Assembly: GCA_019187085.1 (NCBI GenBank) | Contig: JABARS010000003.1 | Span: 1 to 64,000 of the forward strand | DNA length: 64,000 nt | Origin: Pseudorhodoplanes sp. | GTDB lineage: Bacteria > Pseudomonadota > Alphaproteobacteria > Rhizobiales > Xanthobacteraceae | Direction: 5' to 3' | Shown: positions 1-8,417 of the stretch, one piece after another | Layout: each line of letters starts with the position of its first letter | Numbering within the stretch: the first letter of the stretch is position 1 | Position numbers and translations under genes: made by a program | Notes under the pieces: generated by a model | Databases searched by the model: none | Told to the model about the DNA's origin: nothing | What the model saw: the letters and a program-made list of their open reading frames with translations, nothing else

Positions 1-1130
1 TCGGCCTTGCCGGCGCGCCCGAGCCGCTTCATCGAGTCGGTGATGTCGCGCATCGCGCGGCCGGTATTCTCGGTCCAGGACAGCGCATCGAGCGGCAGGA
101 AGCCCATGACGCCCGATCTCGTCAGCGTGAAGGGAAAGCCGCCGAGCGGCACGAAGCCGGTGATGACGCCGGTCTTCTCCTGATATTCGGCGAGCAACTC
201 CGCCTGCCGGCGCATGAAGAACGCGGCATCCCGCCGGCCGACGGACGCCGCGCGCGAGATGAACACGTCGCGGCCGGCGACCGGGATCGCTTCCAGCGAC
301 GTGACGATGATTGCGGCGTCGAGCGGGGTGTAGTTGCGGTTGGTCAGGAAGACCTCCGTGAGCTTCGCATCGACGCCCATCGCCGCGAGCTTCTGGCGGC
401 CGATATCGAGCAGTTGCGCGGGCGTGGAATCGCGCGCCATGTTGGTCAGGTTCGCGCTGGTCGAGGCGTTCGAGACGATCAGGCCGCCGACGCCGGGGAT
501 CGCCATCAGCGCGCCGCTGACGAGGAGGCCGCCGGTCGCCGCCGCCTGCGACAATTGGGTGAGCTTGTCCTGCAGCGGCGGGAAATCGGTATAGGGATCG
601 ACGCCGAGCTTGACCGCAAGCTCGCGCTTGCGGCGGCTTGCGCCGGTGAGGTCGGCGATCGGGTCGCCCTGCACCTTGCCGGCATTGTGCGCGCTTGATC
701 CGATCTGGCCGAACAGCGAGCCGATGCCCGACAGCGTGTTGCCCACGGTGCCGAGCGGATTGACGAGAAGCTGTCCGGCGAACCTGATCGGACTCAAGCC
801 CGCTTCGGCCAGCGCCTTGTTGAACGCCTCCGAATTGGTCACCTGGTCGAGCTCGCGCAGCGCCGCAAGCTCGAACTGCCGGGCGCGCATGAGCGCGTCG
901 CCGATGACCTCGAAATCGCCGTACGGCGTCTTCACGCGATAGATGCGCATGAAGCCGTCGCTCGTGACCGGGCTTGCGATCGCGTAGTTCTGGCCGGCGG
1001 CGCTGATGCCGGGGATGAGATTGGACGGGAAAGAGCGCGGCTTCTCGAATTTCTCCGCGGCCTGCGCCGATGCACCGAGCGCCGTGCACGCGACCGCGAC
1101 CGTCGTCAAAATCCTGCCTGGCGTCATCAT
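1..1130 (-). CDS. Exported protein of unknown function (3' end outside window)
   Basis: Reading the minus strand from ATG at 1130 gives an open frame of at least 376 codons that runs off the window edge. A GGGGGAG ribosome-binding site lies just before the start, and a second ATG follows immediately. Residues 1-25 look like a Sec signal peptide with a likely cut after AQA. The mature part begins FEKPRSFPSNLIPGISAAG and contains RVKTPYGDFEVIGDALMRAR. A Gly/Ala-rich stretch near residues 195-220 (GGLLVSGALMAIPGVGGL) could be a membrane-inserting hairpin. I do not recognise the family; similar exported proteins occur in rhizobia as hypotheticals. It is divergent from egtB. Coding status is well supported by frame and codon use, but the function is unknown. 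Confidence 0.75.
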   Translation of the reverse strand, partial: MMTPGRILTTVAVACTALGASAQAAEKFEKPRSFPSNLIPGISAAGQNYAIASPVTSDGFMRIYRVKTPYGDFEVIGDALMRARQFELAALRELDQVTNSEAFNKALAEAGLSPIRFAGQLLVNPLGTVGNTLSGIGSLFGQIGSSAHNAGKVQGDPIADLTGASRRKRELAVKLGVDPYTDFPPLQDKLTQLSQAAATGGLLVSGALMAIPGVGGLIVSNASTSANLTNMARDSTPAQLLDIGRQKLAAMGVDAKLTEVFLTNRNYTPLDAAIIVTSLEAIPVAGRDVFISRAASVGRRDAAFFMRRQAELLAEYQEKTGVITGFVPLGGFPFTLTRSGVMGFLPLDALSWTENTGRAMRDITDSMKRLGRAGKA

Positions 1131-1376
1131 CGGCTCCCCCACTCAAAAACAAGTCTAGTCCCGAGAGGCTGCAAAATCACGCTGAATCGGCCGCACGGCG
1201 GCCATTCTATTCATGGGCGTTTGATGCGGACCGCGCCGCCGGCTCACGGACGCGTCAATTGGCCTCGTTGCTGACGTCACCTATGATGATGGCGCAGACA
1301 CATCCGCGGGAACCGATCGCGGGCCATTGTATTGTCGTGGACTTCCCTGATGGTCGGGACAGGTGGAGACATCCGA

Positions 1377-2642
1377 ATGCGGGCTGCATTCCAGACGACC
1401 CTCGCGGCGCCGGACATTCTCTTGCGCCTTCAGGACGTGACGGCGGCGACGGATCGCTGCGGCTTCTGGCACGAGGCCTATCGCGCCGTCCGTGCGGAGA
1501 CCGAGCGCCGCGCCGAGCGGCTTTCCGCCGAGGACCAGGTCGTCCAGTCGATGCCCGACGCGAGCCCGACCAAATGGCATCGCGCGCACGTCACCTGGTT
1601 TTTCGAGCAGTTTCTGCTGCGTCCCCATGTGCCCGGCTACAAGAGCTACAACGAAGATTTCGCATTTTTATTCAATTCCTATTATGTCGCCGCGGGTCCC
1701 CGCCACGCGCGTCCCAAGCGCGGGCTGATCACGCGCCCCGGCGTGCAGGACGTCGCCGCCTACCGGGCCCATGTCGATGCCGCCGTGCTCGACCTGATTG
1801 CGGGTGCCGACGCGCGCACCCTGGACGGTATTTGTCCGGTCGTCGAGATCGGCCTGCATCATGAGCAGCAGCATCAGGAGTTGCTGCTCACGGACATCCT
1901 GCACGCCTTTTCGGAGAATCCGCTTGCCCCGGCCTGCGATCCGCAATGGACCATGCCCGCACCGGCCGTGCGCGGCGGGGAAAGCACGTTGCCGGAAGGA
2001 ATCCAGGCCATCGGTTACGGCGGCGAAGGCTTTCATTACGACAACGAGCGGCCGCAGCATCGCGTGCTGCTGCAAAAGGTGCGGATCGACCGCGCGCTCG
2101 TCAGCAACGGCGCGTGGCTGGAATTCATGCGCGACGGCGGCTACGAGACGCCCGATCTGTGGCTGTCCGACGGCTGGGCACAGGTCCAGAACGAAGGCTG
2201 GCGGGCACCCGGCCATTGGCGCGAGGTCGACGGCGCGTGGCATCAATTCACGCTCGCGGGACTTAAAGCCGTCGATCCAGACGCGCCGGTCTGCCATGTG
2301 AGCTATTATGAGGCCGACGCCTTTGCACGCTGGCGCGGCGCGCATCTGCCGACGGAGGAGGAGTGGGAGACAGCCGCCCGCCTCGGCCTGATCGACGATG
2401 CGTTCGGTCTCGTCTGGCAATGGACGCGCAGCGCCTATCTGCCCTATCCGGGCTATCGCGCGGCGCCGGGCGCGCTCGGCGAATATAACGGCAAGTTCAT
2501 GGTCAGCCAGATGGTGCTGCGCGGCTCCTCGTGTGCGACGCCGGATGGCCATGCGCGGCTGACCTATCGCAACTTCTTCTATCCTCCGTCGCGCTGGCAG
2601 TTCAGCGGCCTGCGTCTGGTGCGCTATCCGCACGCGAGGTAG
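1377..2642 (+). CDS. egtB: Ergothioneine biosynthesis protein EgtB (hercynine oxygenase)
   Basis: EgtB is a non-heme iron enzyme that uses O2 to join hercynine to a sulfur donor (gamma-glutamylcysteine or cysteine), the sulfur-inserting step of ergothioneine synthesis. The protein is 421 aa from ATG 1377, which has AGGTGGAG upstream; a TTG 15 codons earlier is possible but lacks a good ribosome site. The N-terminal DinB-like half carries HRAHVTWFFEQFLL (near residue 68) and the iron motif HHEQQHQE (near 161), fitting the family's H-x3-H-x-E triad. The C-terminal half is formylglycine-generating-enzyme-like, ending GSSCATPDGHARLTYRNFF. egtD follows after 3 bases, so the two are surely co-transcribed. 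No egtA, egtC or egtE is seen nearby. Confidence 0.93.
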   Translation: MRAAFQTTLAAPDILLRLQDVTAATDRCGFWHEAYRAVRAETERRAERLSAEDQVVQSMPDASPTKWHRAHVTWFFEQFLLRPHVPGYKSYNEDFAFLFNSYYVAAGPRHARPKRGLITRPGVQDVAAYRAHVDAAVLDLIAGADARTLDGICPVVEIGLHHEQQHQELLLTDILHAFSENPLAPACDPQWTMPAPAVRGGESTLPEGIQAIGYGGEGFHYDNERPQHRVLLQKVRIDRALVSNGAWLEFMRDGGYETPDLWLSDGWAQVQNEGWRAPGHWREVDGAWHQFTLAGLKAVDPDAPVCHVSYYEADAFARWRGAHLPTEEEWETAARLGLIDDAFGLVWQWTRSAYLPYPGYRAAPGALGEYNGKFMVSQMVLRGSSCATPDGHARLTYRNFFYPPSRWQFSGLRLVRYPHAR

Positions 2643-2645
2643 ATC

Positions 2646-3617
2646 ATGCTCCCCCACGCCCCGAGAGCGAAACAAGACCCGCATGCTGTCCCCGAGCGGT
2701 CCGATTTCGAAGCCGACGTTCTGGCCGGTTTCGCCGCCACGCCCAAACGCATTCCGCCCAAATATTTCTACGACACCGAAGGCTCGCGGCTGTTCGAGGC
2801 GATCACGCGCCAGCCGGAATATTATCCGACGCGCACCGAAACCGGCATCCTGAAAGCGAAGGCGCGCGAGCTTGCCGGCATCGTCCCCGCCAATCCGGCG
2901 CTGATCGAGTTCGGCAGCGGCGCCTGCACCAAGGTCCGCATTCTGTGCGATGCCGTGCCGGGGCTGGCCGCGTTCGTGCCGGTGGATATATCGGGTCCGT
3001 TCCTGAACCAGCACGCGGCGGAGCTTGGCAAAGCCTATCCGCGGCTCGCGATCCATCCGGTCGCGGCCGACTTCACAAAGCCGTTTTCGCTGCCGCCGGC
3101 GGTTCGCGATTTGTCGAAGACCGGTTTTTTCCCCGGCTCGACGATCGGCAATTTCGAGCCGGAGGAGGCGGCGGCGTTCCTGCGCCTTGTGCGCGATGTG
3201 CTCGGCGCGCACGCGTTCCTGGTCGTCGGCGTCGATCTCGTCAAGGACGAGGCGACACTCGACGTCGCCTATAACGATGCAGCCGGGATCACCGCGAAAT
3301 TCAATCTCAATCTGCTGCGCCGGATCAACCGCGAATTGCAGGGCGGCTTCGATCTTGGCGCCTTCCGGCATCGGGCGTTTTTCAATTCCGCTCGCAGCCG
3401 CATCGAAATGCACCTGGTGAGCGCGAAAGAGCAGACGGTCGCAGTCGCCGGACGTTCGTTTTCGTTCGCCGCCGGCGAAAGCATCCATACCGAGAACAGC
3501 TACAAGTACAGCCTCGATTCCTTCGCCGCGCTTGCGCGCCACAGCGGCTGGGCCGCGCATGCCGCCTGGACCGATCCGGACCGGCTGTTCTCGGTCCATG
3601 TGCTGCGCGCGGTGTGA
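2646..3617 (+). CDS. egtD: L-histidine N-alpha-methyltransferase EgtD
   Basis: EgtD trimethylates the alpha-amino group of histidine with three SAM molecules to make hercynine, the substrate of EgtB. The 323-residue length is typical. Family hallmarks are PPKYFYDTEGSRLFEAIT followed by PEYYPTRTETGIL near the N-terminus, the SAM-binding EFGSGACTKVRIL near residue 90, and FPGSTIGNFEPEEA near 160. The ORF begins 3 bases after the egtB stop, forming a two-gene ergothioneine operon. A 134-base gap with a GC hairpin at 3642-3661 separates it from the next gene. Confidence 0.95.
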   Translation: MLPHAPRAKQDPHAVPERSDFEADVLAGFAATPKRIPPKYFYDTEGSRLFEAITRQPEYYPTRTETGILKAKARELAGIVPANPALIEFGSGACTKVRILCDAVPGLAAFVPVDISGPFLNQHAAELGKAYPRLAIHPVAADFTKPFSLPPAVRDLSKTGFFPGSTIGNFEPEEAAAFLRLVRDVLGAHAFLVVGVDLVKDEATLDVAYNDAAGITAKFNLNLLRRINRELQGGFDLGAFRHRAFFNSARSRIEMHLVSAKEQTVAVAGRSFSFAAGESIHTENSYKYSLDSFAALARHSGWAAHAAWTDPDRLFSVHVLRAV

Positions 3618-3752
3618 TCGCCTCCTGCCATGACGAGGGGTGGGCAGGCGCGCTCCTGCCCATCGTCGCTGCCGACCCCCGTGACGGACGACGGGCGGTC
3701 TGGCTATAGTCCGGCGGCTTTCCGACAACGCCACCAGACATCAGGGCGCACA

Positions 3753-4628
3753 ATGAAAATTGCAGGATTTCGCGGACCGCAGGGACTTCGTCTCGGTATC
3801 GTCGAGGGCGACCAGGTGATCGACCTGCAGGCCGTCGATCCGGCTGTGCCGGCCGATCTCGCCGCCATCCTCAGGAAAAATGGCGGCGACCTCTCCGCGC
3901 TCGCAGCCCTTGCCGGCAGGGCGCCGACGTCCGCACGGCTTCCGCTCGCCGGTCTGTCGTTCGCGCTGCCGGTCGCCAATCCGGGCAAGATCGTGTGCCT
4001 CGGCCTCAATTACATGGAGCACGTCAAGGAAGGCCGCTATGCCGACAACGTGCCCAAATTCCCGACCTATTTCATGCGCGGCCTGACCTCGCTGACGCCG
4101 CATCTTGGTCCGATCGTGCGCCCGCAGGTCTCCGACACGCTCGATTACGAGGCCGAGCTGGTCGCCGTCATCGGCAGGCGCGCGCGCCACCTGACGATGA
4201 GCGACGCCTGTTCGGTGATCGCGGGCTGGTCGTGCTTCAACGACGGCTCGGTGCGCGAATGGCAGAAGCGTACGACGCAATGGGACGTCGGCAAGAACTT
4301 CGATTCCACCGGCGGCTTCGGGCCCTGGATGGTGACCGCTGACGCGCTGCCGGCCGGCGGCAAGGGCCTGAAGATCGAGGCGCGCCTGAACGGCAAGGTG
4401 ATGCAGTCGGACAATACCGACAATATGATGTTCCCGGTCGCCGAGACGCTGGTCGATCTGACCAAGGGCGTCACGCTCGAACCCGGCGATCTGCTGGTTA
4501 CCGGCACGCCGTCGGGCGTCGGCCAGTCGCGCACGCCGCCGATCTTCATGCGCGGCGGCGACGTGTGCGAGATCGAGATCGAGGGCATCGGGACCCTGCG
4601 CAACCCGATCGAGGACGAGCGCGCCTGA
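3753..4628 (+). CDS. Fumarylacetoacetate hydrolase (FAH) family protein
   Basis: This 291-residue protein belongs to the FAH superfamily, Mg-dependent enzymes that cleave or isomerise beta-diketo acids in aromatic and sugar-acid breakdown. Family signatures are GLNYMEHVKEG (near residue 85), the metal-ligand segment LDYEAELVAVIG (near 130) and LLVTGTPSGVG (near 250). I chose ATG 3753 because the protein then starts MKIAGFRGPQG, as homologues do; the frame is open upstream but reads like non-coding sequence. The dehydrogenase gene starts one base after this stop. The substrate cannot be read from sequence. Fumarylpyruvate is conceivable because a gentisate dioxygenase lies at 11762, but it is not adjacent. 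Confidence 0.88.
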   Translation: MKIAGFRGPQGLRLGIVEGDQVIDLQAVDPAVPADLAAILRKNGGDLSALAALAGRAPTSARLPLAGLSFALPVANPGKIVCLGLNYMEHVKEGRYADNVPKFPTYFMRGLTSLTPHLGPIVRPQVSDTLDYEAELVAVIGRRARHLTMSDACSVIAGWSCFNDGSVREWQKRTTQWDVGKNFDSTGGFGPWMVTADALPAGGKGLKIEARLNGKVMQSDNTDNMMFPVAETLVDLTKGVTLEPGDLLVTGTPSGVGQSRTPPIFMRGGDVCEIEIEGIGTLRNPIEDERA

Positions 4629-4629
4629 C

Positions 4630-5724
4630 ATGCCACGCATTACTGCCGACACGCTGCGCGATTTCGTGCGCGATATCTTCGTCGCCGCCGGCTGCTCGGC
4701 GCCGGAGAGCGCGCGGATCGGGAAATATCTGGTCAATGCCAATCTCACCGGCCACGACAGCCACGGCGTGGCGCGGGTGCCGCGCTATGTGAAATGGAAG
4801 CAGGACGGGGTGTTCTTCGCCGACCGCGTGGTCACGCGCGTGGTCGACACGCCCGCGATCGCGATCGTGGACGGCCAGTTCGGCTTCGGCCAGACCACGG
4901 CGCCGCAGGCCGTGATGATCGGCATCGAGAAATGCAAGGCGATGGGTCTTGCCGCGGTCGGCCTGCGCCGCTCCGGCCATGTCGGGCGGGTCGGCGAATG
5001 GGCGGAGATGGCGGCCGGGCACGGTCTCGTGTCGGTGCATTTCGTCAATGTGGCCGGCAGCGTGCTCGTCGCCCCGTTCGGCGGCGTTGACCGGCGCTTC
5101 TCGACCGCGCCGTTCTGCGTCGGCATCCCGCGCGAGGGCCAGCGGCCGGTCATTCTTGACTTTGCGACCTCGCTGGTCGCCGAAGGCAAGGTGCTGGTGG
5201 CGAGCCAGGGCGGCAAGCCGCTGCCCGCCGATGCGCTGATCGCGCAGGACGGCACCAGAAGCGCCGACCCGCACGTGCTCTACGGCGACTACACGCCGGC
5301 CGGGCTGCGCGACTACAAATACGGCACCGGGGCAATCCGCGCGTTCGGCGAGCACAAGGGCTCCGGCCTTGCCCTGATGTGCGAGCTGCTCGGCGGCGCA
5401 TTGACCGGCAACGGCGCCTCGGCGCCCGACAAGCACTGGTCGCAGGGCATGTTCTCGTTCTATGTCGATCCGGAGAAGATCGACCCCGGGCATTTCTTCC
5501 CCGCCGAAGTGACGCGGATGCTGGCGTTCGTGAAAGGCTCAAAGCCCGCCGCGCGCGTCGGCGAGGTGCTGGTCCCGGGCGAGCCGGAAGAGCGCAACCG
5601 CGCCGAGCGGCTGGCGAACGGCGTGCCGCTTGCCGACGATACCTGGGCGGCCCTGCGCGCGGCTGCCCGCAGCGCCGGCCTTGCCGAGAAACAAATCGAC
5701 GGCGTTGCGTTGTTGTCTGCGTGA
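4630..5724 (+). CDS. Malate/L-lactate/ureidoglycolate dehydrogenase (LDH2) family oxidoreductase
   Basis: A 364-residue NAD(P)-dependent dehydrogenase of the LDH2/MDH2 fold, which is distinct from Rossmann-type lactate dehydrogenases. Members oxidise 2-hydroxy acids such as malate, lactate, ureidoglycolate or sulfolactate. The sequence shows the family N-terminus (ITADTLRDFVRDIFVAAGCS), the conserved GHDSHGVARVPRY near residue 40, and the cofactor region around FVNVAGSVLVAPFGG near 145. EHKGSGLALMCELLGGALTG near 240 is another hallmark. It starts one base after the FAH-family stop, so the two are translationally linked and probably act on neighbouring steps of one catabolic route. Confidence 0.9.
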   Translation: MPRITADTLRDFVRDIFVAAGCSAPESARIGKYLVNANLTGHDSHGVARVPRYVKWKQDGVFFADRVVTRVVDTPAIAIVDGQFGFGQTTAPQAVMIGIEKCKAMGLAAVGLRRSGHVGRVGEWAEMAAGHGLVSVHFVNVAGSVLVAPFGGVDRRFSTAPFCVGIPREGQRPVILDFATSLVAEGKVLVASQGGKPLPADALIAQDGTRSADPHVLYGDYTPAGLRDYKYGTGAIRAFGEHKGSGLALMCELLGGALTGNGASAPDKHWSQGMFSFYVDPEKIDPGHFFPAEVTRMLAFVKGSKPAARVGEVLVPGEPEERNRAERLANGVPLADDTWAALRAAARSAGLAEKQIDGVALLSA

Positions 5725-5746
5725 CGAACCGAACGGGAGAGCCTTC

Positions 5747-6307
5747 TTGAGCAACGTGATCACGATCTGCGGCAGCCTGCGCCAGCACTCCTACAATGCC
5801 GCGCTGGCGCGCAGCCTGCCCAAGCTTGCGCCGGCCGGCATGACGATTTCGCCTGCGCCCTCGATTGGCGACCTGCCGCTCTACAATCAGGACATCCAGG
5901 ACGAGGGCTTCCCGCCCGAGGTCGAGGTGCTGGCGGCGGCGATCCGCGCCGCCGACGGCGTCATCATCGTGTCGCCCGAATACAACTGGACGATCCCCGG
6001 CGCGCTCAAGAACGCGATCGACTGGGTGTCGCGCCTCAAGGAGCAGCCGTTCAAGGCCAAGCCGGTGGCGTTGCAATCGGCCAGCACGGCGCTGCTCGGC
6101 GGCTCGCGCATGCAATATCACCTGCGCCAGTGCATGACCTCGATCGACGCCTATCTGTTGGGGCGCCCGGAAGTGTTCGTCACCTTCGCTCCGCAGAAGT
6201 TCGACGAGACGACGCTCGCGCTGAAGGATCAGCCGACCATCGACATTATCAGGCAGCAGCTTGCCGGCTTTGCGGATTTCATCGCCCGCGTGGCGACGAA
6301 ATCCTGA
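5747..6307 (+). CDS. NADPH-dependent FMN reductase family protein
   Basis: A flavodoxin-fold reductase of about 186 residues, similar to ChrR/SsuE/azoreductase-type NADPH:FMN oxidoreductases. It carries the FMN phosphate-binding loop ICGSLRQHSYNAALARSL at the N-terminus and the flavin-contacting VSPEYNWTIPGALKNAIDW near residues 75-95. I place the start at TTG 5747, just after a GGGAGAG ribosome site and immediately before the first conserved strand; the longer upstream frame overlaps the dehydrogenase gene and has no conserved content. It is the last gene of the 3753-6307 operon and converges on the TerC gene. It may supply reduced flavin or detoxify quinones. Confidence 0.87.
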   Translation: MSNVITICGSLRQHSYNAALARSLPKLAPAGMTISPAPSIGDLPLYNQDIQDEGFPPEVEVLAAAIRAADGVIIVSPEYNWTIPGALKNAIDWVSRLKEQPFKAKPVALQSASTALLGGSRMQYHLRQCMTSIDAYLLGRPEVFVTFAPQKFDETTLALKDQPTIDIIRQQLAGFADFIARVATKS

Positions 6308-6334
6308 TCCCGGAGCGGGAAGCGCCGCCCCCCG

Positions 6335-7018
6335 CTAGCTTAGGCCGGCCATCCCGTTGACCACGGGATGGAGTTCGAGCGCGCCCCGATAGATCATCTC
6401 GAGGGCGACGTAGAGGATGATGGCCAGGCCGATATAGGCGATCCAGCGGTGCTTCTGCAGGAGCTGGGCGATGAACGAGGCCGCCACGCCCATCAGCGCG
6501 ATCGACAAGGCAAGGCCGAAAATCAGCAGGACCGGATGCTCGCGCGCGGCGCCCGCGACCGCGAGCACATTGTCGAGCGACATCGACACGTCGGCCACGA
6601 TGATCTGCCAGGCCGCCTGGCCGAACGTCTTGCGCGGGGCGTGCGCGGCAATGGTTCCGTCCGCGTTGATGTCGACGCCGCTCAGCGCCTCGGCCGCCTC
6701 CATCTCCTCGACGGCAGTGGTGCGCAGTTCGCGCCACATTTTCCAGCTCACCCACAGCAGCAGCAGGCCGCCGGCAAACAACAGACCGACGATCTTGAGC
6801 AGTTGCGTCGTCATCCCGGCAAACACGATGCGCAGCAGCGTCGCGGCGATGATCCCGATGATGATCGCCCTGGTCCGCTGCTCCTGCGGCAGGCCGGCGG
6901 CGGCGAGGCCGATGACGATGGCGTTGTCGCCGGCAAGAACGAGGTCGATCATCACGACCTGGAGCAGGACGGAGAGGGCCTCGGCGCTCAGCAATTCGGC
7001 GGTCAGCAATTCGGTCAT
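6335..7018 (-). CDS. TerC/YjbE-family integral membrane protein
   Basis: A 227-residue polytopic membrane protein of the TerC family, whose members export manganese or supply it to exoenzymes. The hallmark DLVLAGDNAIVIGLAAAGLP lies at about residues 25-44, and a second repeat-like segment, DVSMSLDNVLAVAGAA, near 145 carries the matching acidic D..LDN motif; the paired acidic residues are thought to bind metal within the membrane. About seven hydrophobic segments are visible. The 209-base leader upstream has features reminiscent of the yybP-ykoY Mn riboswitch, which would fit this function. Confidence 0.9.
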   Translation of the reverse strand: MTELLTAELLSAEALSVLLQVVMIDLVLAGDNAIVIGLAAAGLPQEQRTRAIIIGIIAATLLRIVFAGMTTQLLKIVGLLFAGGLLLLWVSWKMWRELRTTAVEEMEAAEALSGVDINADGTIAAHAPRKTFGQAAWQIIVADVSMSLDNVLAVAGAAREHPVLLIFGLALSIALMGVAASFIAQLLQKHRWIAYIGLAIILYVALEMIYRGALELHPVVNGMAGLS

Positions 7019-7099
7019 GGGTCGGTTCCTCTATCGCAGAGGGAATCGCCCGCTCTTGTCCGCCCGTGCAGCGCCGTCCCGGCCGCAGGCCGGTTCGAT

Positions 7100-7165
7100 A
7101 GCGTGCATGTCAGCGCAGGTCGCGCCGCAGGATGACGGATACAAAACAGGCCACTCCCTAAGACT
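7100..7165 (-). promoter_or_regulatory. Possible yybP-ykoY-like (Mn) riboswitch element in the TerC leader
   Basis: In the TerC leader (minus strand) two segments resemble the conserved loops of the yybP-ykoY manganese riboswitch: TTAGGGAGTGGCC (around 7148-7160) for the GGGGAGUAGC loop, and TGACATGC (7105-7112) for the GACAUAC loop. They are spaced about 40 bases apart and lie 90-140 bases before the TerC start. A CCGGCC/GGCCGG hairpin lies at 7079-7093. yybP-ykoY riboswitches are known upstream of TerC-family genes. Both motifs deviate from consensus and a full fold was not verified, so this is tentative. Confidence 0.3.
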
Positions 7166-7227
7166 TCCAGTCCGACATCGCAGCTCGCGGAGCTGCCAGA
7201 GGGGCCCGGCCTGGCTTTCGGTTCGCT

Positions 7228-7575
7228 CTAATGAGCGCTCGTCAGTTGCTCGAACAGCGCGACGGCATGCTGCGGTTCGCTGAGCATGCCGGTCGCCATC
7301 CAGATCAGCGCGAAAATCGCGGCGACATCCCAACGCGTGATGTCGCGTCCGCGGTGATCCGCCGCGGACCGGTACGCCGACAGGCCGAGCGTCACGGCCG
7401 CGACGAACGACGCGGCGGAGATGATCGGCATGACCAGCGGGAGCGGAACCGACCAGACATGCAGGAGGCCGAACGCCGCCGCCGTCGTGACGCCCAAAGC
7501 AAGCGCGATCCGCAAGACCAGCGGGTCGCAGGCCGCTTCCGGCGCAGGGCGTGGTGCAGGTCTCCAATGGGTCAT
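7228..7575 (-). CDS. Small hypothetical membrane protein
   Basis: An ORF of 115 aa starting ATG at 7575. It has three hydrophobic segments: IALALGVTTAAAFGLL (near residue 25), PIISAASFVAAVTLGL (near 50) and a third near 85-100 (AAIFALIWMATGML). The N-terminus is Pro/Arg-rich and probably cytoplasmic. I do not recognise a family. It sits between the TerC leader and the FixJ-type regulator on the same strand, with 220 bases separating it from the regulator. Hydrophobic pattern and codon use support coding; nothing indicates its role. Confidence 0.6.
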   Translation of the reverse strand: MTHWRPAPRPAPEAACDPLVLRIALALGVTTAAAFGLLHVWSVPLPLVMPIISAASFVAAVTLGLSAYRSAADHRGRDITRWDVAAIFALIWMATGMLSEPQHAVALFEQLTSAH

Positions 7576-7796
7576 TCGTCGCTCCGGTGCAGAACGACGG
7601 TCTGCCCGGACGCCCGGTGCCGCTAGCGGATGCCGGAGCCCGCGCGTCGCGCGGTGACGCGATCGCGATGCAGACCGTTCGGGTTCTGCCCGGGCAATCT
7701 AGGAAGGCGGTGCCGGAGCGAGTATCCGCACCGGTTGGGGTGTATTTTTACGGGGCCGGCAGAAGGAAACCGCCTCGCGGCGCGCGCCCGCGCGCG

Positions 7797-8417
7797 TCAG
7801 GGCTCCAGGCGGCCGAGACGGATGGCCTGGCGCACGAGCACCGCGACGCTCTCGGCCTCCATCTTGTCCATGATCTCGGCGCGATAGCTCTCCACGGTGC
7901 GCGCGCTGATGTTGAGGCGGGCGGCGATCGCGTGGCTGGTGAAGCCCTGCGCGACCAGGTCGAAAATCTCGATCTGCCGCGGCGTCAGGCGCGCAAAGCG
8001 CTGCGACACCGCGTCCTCGGCCTTGCGTGAATCCTGCTGCTCGAAGGCCAGCGACAGCGCGCGGTTGATCGCGGCCACGAGCTTGGTGTCGTCCACTGGC
8101 TTCTCGATGAAGTCCTCGGCGCCGGCCTTGATCCCCTCGACCGCCATCGGCACGTCGGCATGGCCGGAAATGAGCACGACCGGAAGCGCGATCTTGCGTC
8201 GCTTCAACTCGCGCACGAGCGTGATGCCGTCCATGCCCGGCATCCGCACGTCGGCGACGACGCAGCCGCGCCGCTCTTCGTCGACCGTCTGGATGAAACC
8301 ATCGGCCGATTCGTGGGTCTCGACGTTGAAGCCGAACACGCCGAGCATCTCGGCGAGCGCGTGGCGTACCGAGGCCTGGTCGTCGATGACGAATATCGTC
8401 GGGCCGGCCATGCTCAC
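7797..8417 (-). CDS. FixJ/LuxR-family response regulator
   Basis: A two-component response regulator of 206 aa. The N-terminal receiver domain shows the acidic pair in FVIDDQASVRHAL, the phospho-acceptor Asp in CVVADVRMPGMDG (near residue 57), Ser in VLISGHADVPMAV and Lys in FIEKPVDD. The C-terminal LuxR-type HTH is clear: LTPRQIEIFDLVAQG then SHAIAARLNISARTVESYR. This layout matches FixJ. The GTG start at 8417 overlaps the stop of the upstream histidine kinase, which argues for translational coupling; an ATG two codons later (8411) is an alternative. It is the cognate regulator of the kinase; target genes cannot be read from the window. Confidence 0.93.
   Translation of the reverse strand: MSMAGPTIFVIDDQASVRHALAEMLGVFGFNVETHESADGFIQTVDEERRGCVVADVRMPGMDGITLVRELKRRKIALPVVLISGHADVPMAVEGIKAGAEDFIEKPVDDTKLVAAINRALSLAFEQQDSRKAEDAVSQRFARLTPRQIEIFDLVAQGFTSHAIAARLNISARTVESYRAEIMDKMEAESVAVLVRQAIRLGRLEP

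Noticed and set aside
3642..3661. Terminator after egtD
   Set aside because: 7-bp hairpin GGGCAGG/CCTGCCC has no T-tract and could be incidental or part of a repeat.
1668..3734. 688-codon minus-strand open frame
   Set aside because: Shadow of egtB-egtD; the plus strand carries recognisable domains.
7576..7796. FNR/FixK box near the FixJ-type regulator
   Set aside because: No TTGAT-N4-ATCAA match was seen in the gap or near the oxidase cluster.
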